Source: Fusobacterium varium (GTDB lineage Bacteria; Fusobacteriota; Fusobacteriia; Fusobacteriales; Fusobacteriaceae). Taken from it: a DNA stretch of 64,000 nt. Position 1 is the first letter of the stretch. The number at the start of each line of letters is the position of its first letter. Both the position numbers and the translations under genes were made by a program. The stretch is taken from NCBI GenBank assembly GCA_900637705.1, contig LR134390.1, positions 434,001 through 498,000 of the forward strand, given 5' to 3'. Positions 62,059 to 64,000 of the stretch are shown here, one piece after another. The notes beneath the pieces are model-generated. The model made no database searches. It had not been told where the DNA came from and worked only from the letters and a program-made list of their open reading frames with translations.

Positions 62059-63450
62059 ATGAAGAAAATTTTTTATAAAATATTTTTTATACTTATTATT
62101 GTTACATATATGCCTCTTATTATAATATATGGATTTAACAGTTTATATGTTAACGAATATATTAAAAAGAAAAAAGCTAAAGATTTAAAAGAAATAACAG
62201 AGTTTGTAAATATAAATTCTTTTTCACTTAAATATAAAAAAAAGATAGAGGAAACAGAAGATATAAAAATAGATATTGTAGATTTAGAAGCTGAGAAGCC
62301 TAAAGCCTATATTTTCGAATATCTTAATAAAAGAGATCTAAAAATTGATATAGAACATATGAAGATAAATGAGAGCATTGTGAAATTTGTAAAAAGGACA
62401 AATCTTTTAAATAATATATATATTATAAAAAAGGTAGATAAAGAAAAATTTATTGTAATATCTTCATTGATGGTAGTTCCAGAGGTAATAAGCCATATAA
62501 TTTTATCTGCATATTTTTATGTTACAGCTCTTATTATACCAGTGTTATTTATTTTAACATATTTTATTTCAAAAAAAATGTCAAAACCAATAGAGCTTTT
62601 AGAAGAAGTGTCAAAAAAAATGTCAAACCTTGATTTTTCAAAAAAAATTGAATTTAAAAGTGATGATGAACTTACAAGACTTGGAAGAAATATAAATAAC
62701 ATGGCTGAAGTATTGAAAAATAACATAGATGAATTGAGTCTTGTAAATAAAAAATTGAAAAAAGAACTAGAAACAAATGAAAAACTTATGAAATTTGAGA
62801 AAAACTTTATGAATTCAATAAGTCATGAACTTAAAACGCCTATTGCTATTATAAATGGGTATATAGAAATGCTTCAAGATAAAATTATTAAGAATCCTGA
62901 AGAAATAGAAAAAATATATGCAGTCATGTTTGATGAAGGTGTTTATCTTAATAAGATGATAAAAGATTTAAATTCTTATCATAGATATGAATCTAATTTC
63001 TTTAAAATAGAAAAAAGAGAGATAAGAATAAAAGATTTTATAACTGGGCTTTTAAGTAAATATCATCTTGATATAGAAGAAAGAAAAATAAACTTAATAG
63101 TTGATATAGAGGATAAAATTATAATAGGAGATTTAGGAAAACTTTCGATTATATTAAACAATCTTTTAACTAATGCAATTTCATATACTGATAAAAGGGG
63201 AATAATAGAAATAAATTATAAAAATAATAATTTGAGAATATCAAATAGTGCAGAAATTATTTCAGAAGAAAAATTTGCTCAAATATTTCAACCTTTTTAT
63301 AAAATAGATTTTTCAAGAAATAGAAAATATGGAGGTACAGGATTAGGGCTTTCCATTGTAAAGAATATTTTAGAACTTCTTCATCTTGAATATAATATGA
63401 AGTTTGATAAAAAAAGAAATTTTGTTATATTTGACATAAGGTTTAATTAA
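62059..63450 (+). CDS. Sensor histidine kinase
   Basis: This 463-aa inner-membrane kinase has two spans (residues 8-30 and about 145-170) around a small lysine-rich periplasmic domain of about 115 aa. A HAMP linker follows (KKMSKPIELLEEVSKKMSNLDF), then H-box FMNSISHELKTPIAI with His256, N-box ILNNLLTNAISYT, and G-box GGTGLGLSIVKNIL. It lies 21 bases after the OmpR-type regulator. The sensor domain is not recognised. Confidence 0.92.
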   Translation: MKKIFYKIFFILIIVTYMPLIIIYGFNSLYVNEYIKKKKAKDLKEITEFVNINSFSLKYKKKIEETEDIKIDIVDLEAEKPKAYIFEYLNKRDLKIDIEHMKINESIVKFVKRTNLLNNIYIIKKVDKEKFIVISSLMVVPEVISHIILSAYFYVTALIIPVLFILTYFISKKMSKPIELLEEVSKKMSNLDFSKKIEFKSDDELTRLGRNINNMAEVLKNNIDELSLVNKKLKKELETNEKLMKFEKNFMNSISHELKTPIAIINGYIEMLQDKIIKNPEEIEKIYAVMFDEGVYLNKMIKDLNSYHRYESNFFKIEKREIRIKDFITGLLSKYHLDIEERKINLIVDIEDKIIIGDLGKLSIILNNLLTNAISYTDKRGIIEINYKNNNLRISNSAEIISEEKFAQIFQPFYKIDFSRNRKYGGTGLGLSIVKNILELLHLEYNMKFDKKRNFVIFDIRFN

Positions 63451-63463
63451 AACAGAATAAAAT

Positions 63464-63510
63464 AAAAAAAGAAGCTTCTTTAAAACTAGAGAAGCTTCCC
63501 TTTTATTAAA
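63464..63510. terminator. Bidirectional terminator after the kinase gene
   Basis: GAAGCTTCT (63471-63479) and the matching arm ending GAAGCTTC (63488-63498) are flanked by an A-run and T-rich sequence. It lies between convergent genes. Confidence 0.8.
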
Positions 63511-64000
63511 ATTTATTTATTTGTTTTTTTAATTTTATAGAATTTCGTAAATCTATTTTTTTCTTTATTTTATTATATCTTCTTATTTTATAATATATTT
63601 GAGAAAAAGTAGAAACAAATACTATTCCTACTGTAATAGCAACTGTTATAAGAATAGTTTCAGTTCCTTTAGCTACAGCTTTTTCTATTTTATTTTCAAC
63701 GAGATAAGACATTGTGAAATACACTCCACTTCCAGGAACCAGAGGTATAAGACTAGCTATTAAAGTAGAAGTAACTGGTGTTTTTAAAAATCTAGCAATT
63801 ATTTCAGAGTATATAGTAATTGCTATTGAAGAGTATAAGAATGAGGCTGGAATAGAACTCCCATTGTATTTAAAAAATATATACACAGCCCAGCCTAATG
63901 CTCCACCAGCACTTGCACAAAATAATTTCTTTCCTTTAAGATTGAATATAATACCAAAAGCAAAAGTACTTGCAGCAGCCCATAAAATCTCTAATAACAT
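63506..64000 (-). CDS. ThrE-like threonine/serine exporter small subunit (YjjB/DUF3815)
   Basis: This 164-aa protein has four or five membrane spans. The blocks LCASAGGALGWAVYIFFK, IYSEIIARFLKTPVTSTLIASLIPLVPGSGVYFTMSYLVEN match the small half of split ThrE exporters (YjjB), which works with a larger YjjP half to export threonine/serine or, in E. coli, succinate. Its ATG is the last codon of the window, so the upstream signals and a probable YjjP partner lie beyond the edge. Confidence 0.85.
   Translation of the reverse strand: MLLEILWAAASTFAFGIIFNLKGKKLFCASAGGALGWAVYIFFKYNGSSIPASFLYSSIAITIYSEIIARFLKTPVTSTLIASLIPLVPGSGVYFTMSYLVENKIEKAVAKGTETILITVAITVGIVFVSTFSQIYYKIRRYNKIKKKIDLRNSIKLKKQINKF

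Noticed and set aside
1-64000. tRNA, rRNA, CRISPR, transposase or prophage genes
   Set aside because: Looked for on both strands; no cloverleaf, repeat-spacer array, transposase motif or phage structural gene was recognised by eye. A tRNAscan or repeat search would settle it.

Overview
The window is strongly AT-rich. It carries a FomA-like porin, four-subunit and Vor-type 2-oxoacid:ferredoxin oxidoreductases, AbgT and AGCS transporters and a poly-gamma-glutamate (PGA) locus. Together these point to an anaerobic Gram-negative Fusobacterium, probably one of the larger-genome species (varium/ulcerans/mortiferum group). No rRNA, tRNA, CRISPR array or insertion sequence was seen.

Layout. 1-5345 (minus): an operon of a CitMHS-type transporter, family III CoA-transferase, HMG-CoA-lyase-like enzyme, P-loop NTPase, ferredoxin and VorB (cut by the edge), behind a promoter with a GntR-type palindrome. 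It looks like fermentation of a branched hydroxy-dicarboxylate. 5542-11988 (minus): comM, porCDAB and an AbgT transporter. 12458-19680 (plus): mntP, CoA-disulfide reductase-rhodanese, an ATP-grasp/two-esterase cluster, and a membrane lipase. 19838-25717 (minus): two cytidylyltransferase-like proteins and an ABC importer closely resembling 2-aminoethylphosphonate (AEP) systems, whose double-length permease carries a LicD-like transferase domain at its C-terminus. I read this as import-and-decorate: AEP is taken up, activated as CMP-AEP and transferred to a surface glycan. This is the most novel system in the window.

26003-29387: an AGCS symporter and a two-component system divergent from a ten-gene PGA locus at 29616-39747 (two gamma-glutamyltransferases, DUF6305-like protein, TRAP-like large permease, an unlisted 48-aa membrane peptide, two zinc deacylase-like proteins, pgsB, pgsC, pgsW). 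39822-56698: hup, plsY-gpsA-sigma factor-dnaN, then DUF116, a 950-aa TPR protein, a coiled-coil protein, exbB-exbD-tonB, a catalytically degenerate NtrC-like regulator, dnaX, a YybS-like protein, rplI, dnaB and a U32 protein. 57040-64000: a CHAP protein, an OLD-family nuclease, an L,D-transpeptidase, a FomA-like porin with a structured leader, an OmpR/HK pair and a ThrE-like protein.

Data caution: at least 20 single-base deletions, nearly all in A/T homopolymers, break 16 genes, including dnaN, dnaX, gpsA and rplI (four times). Every break is repaired by adding one base, so they are most likely assembly errors. I annotate these as whole genes and give the break positions.
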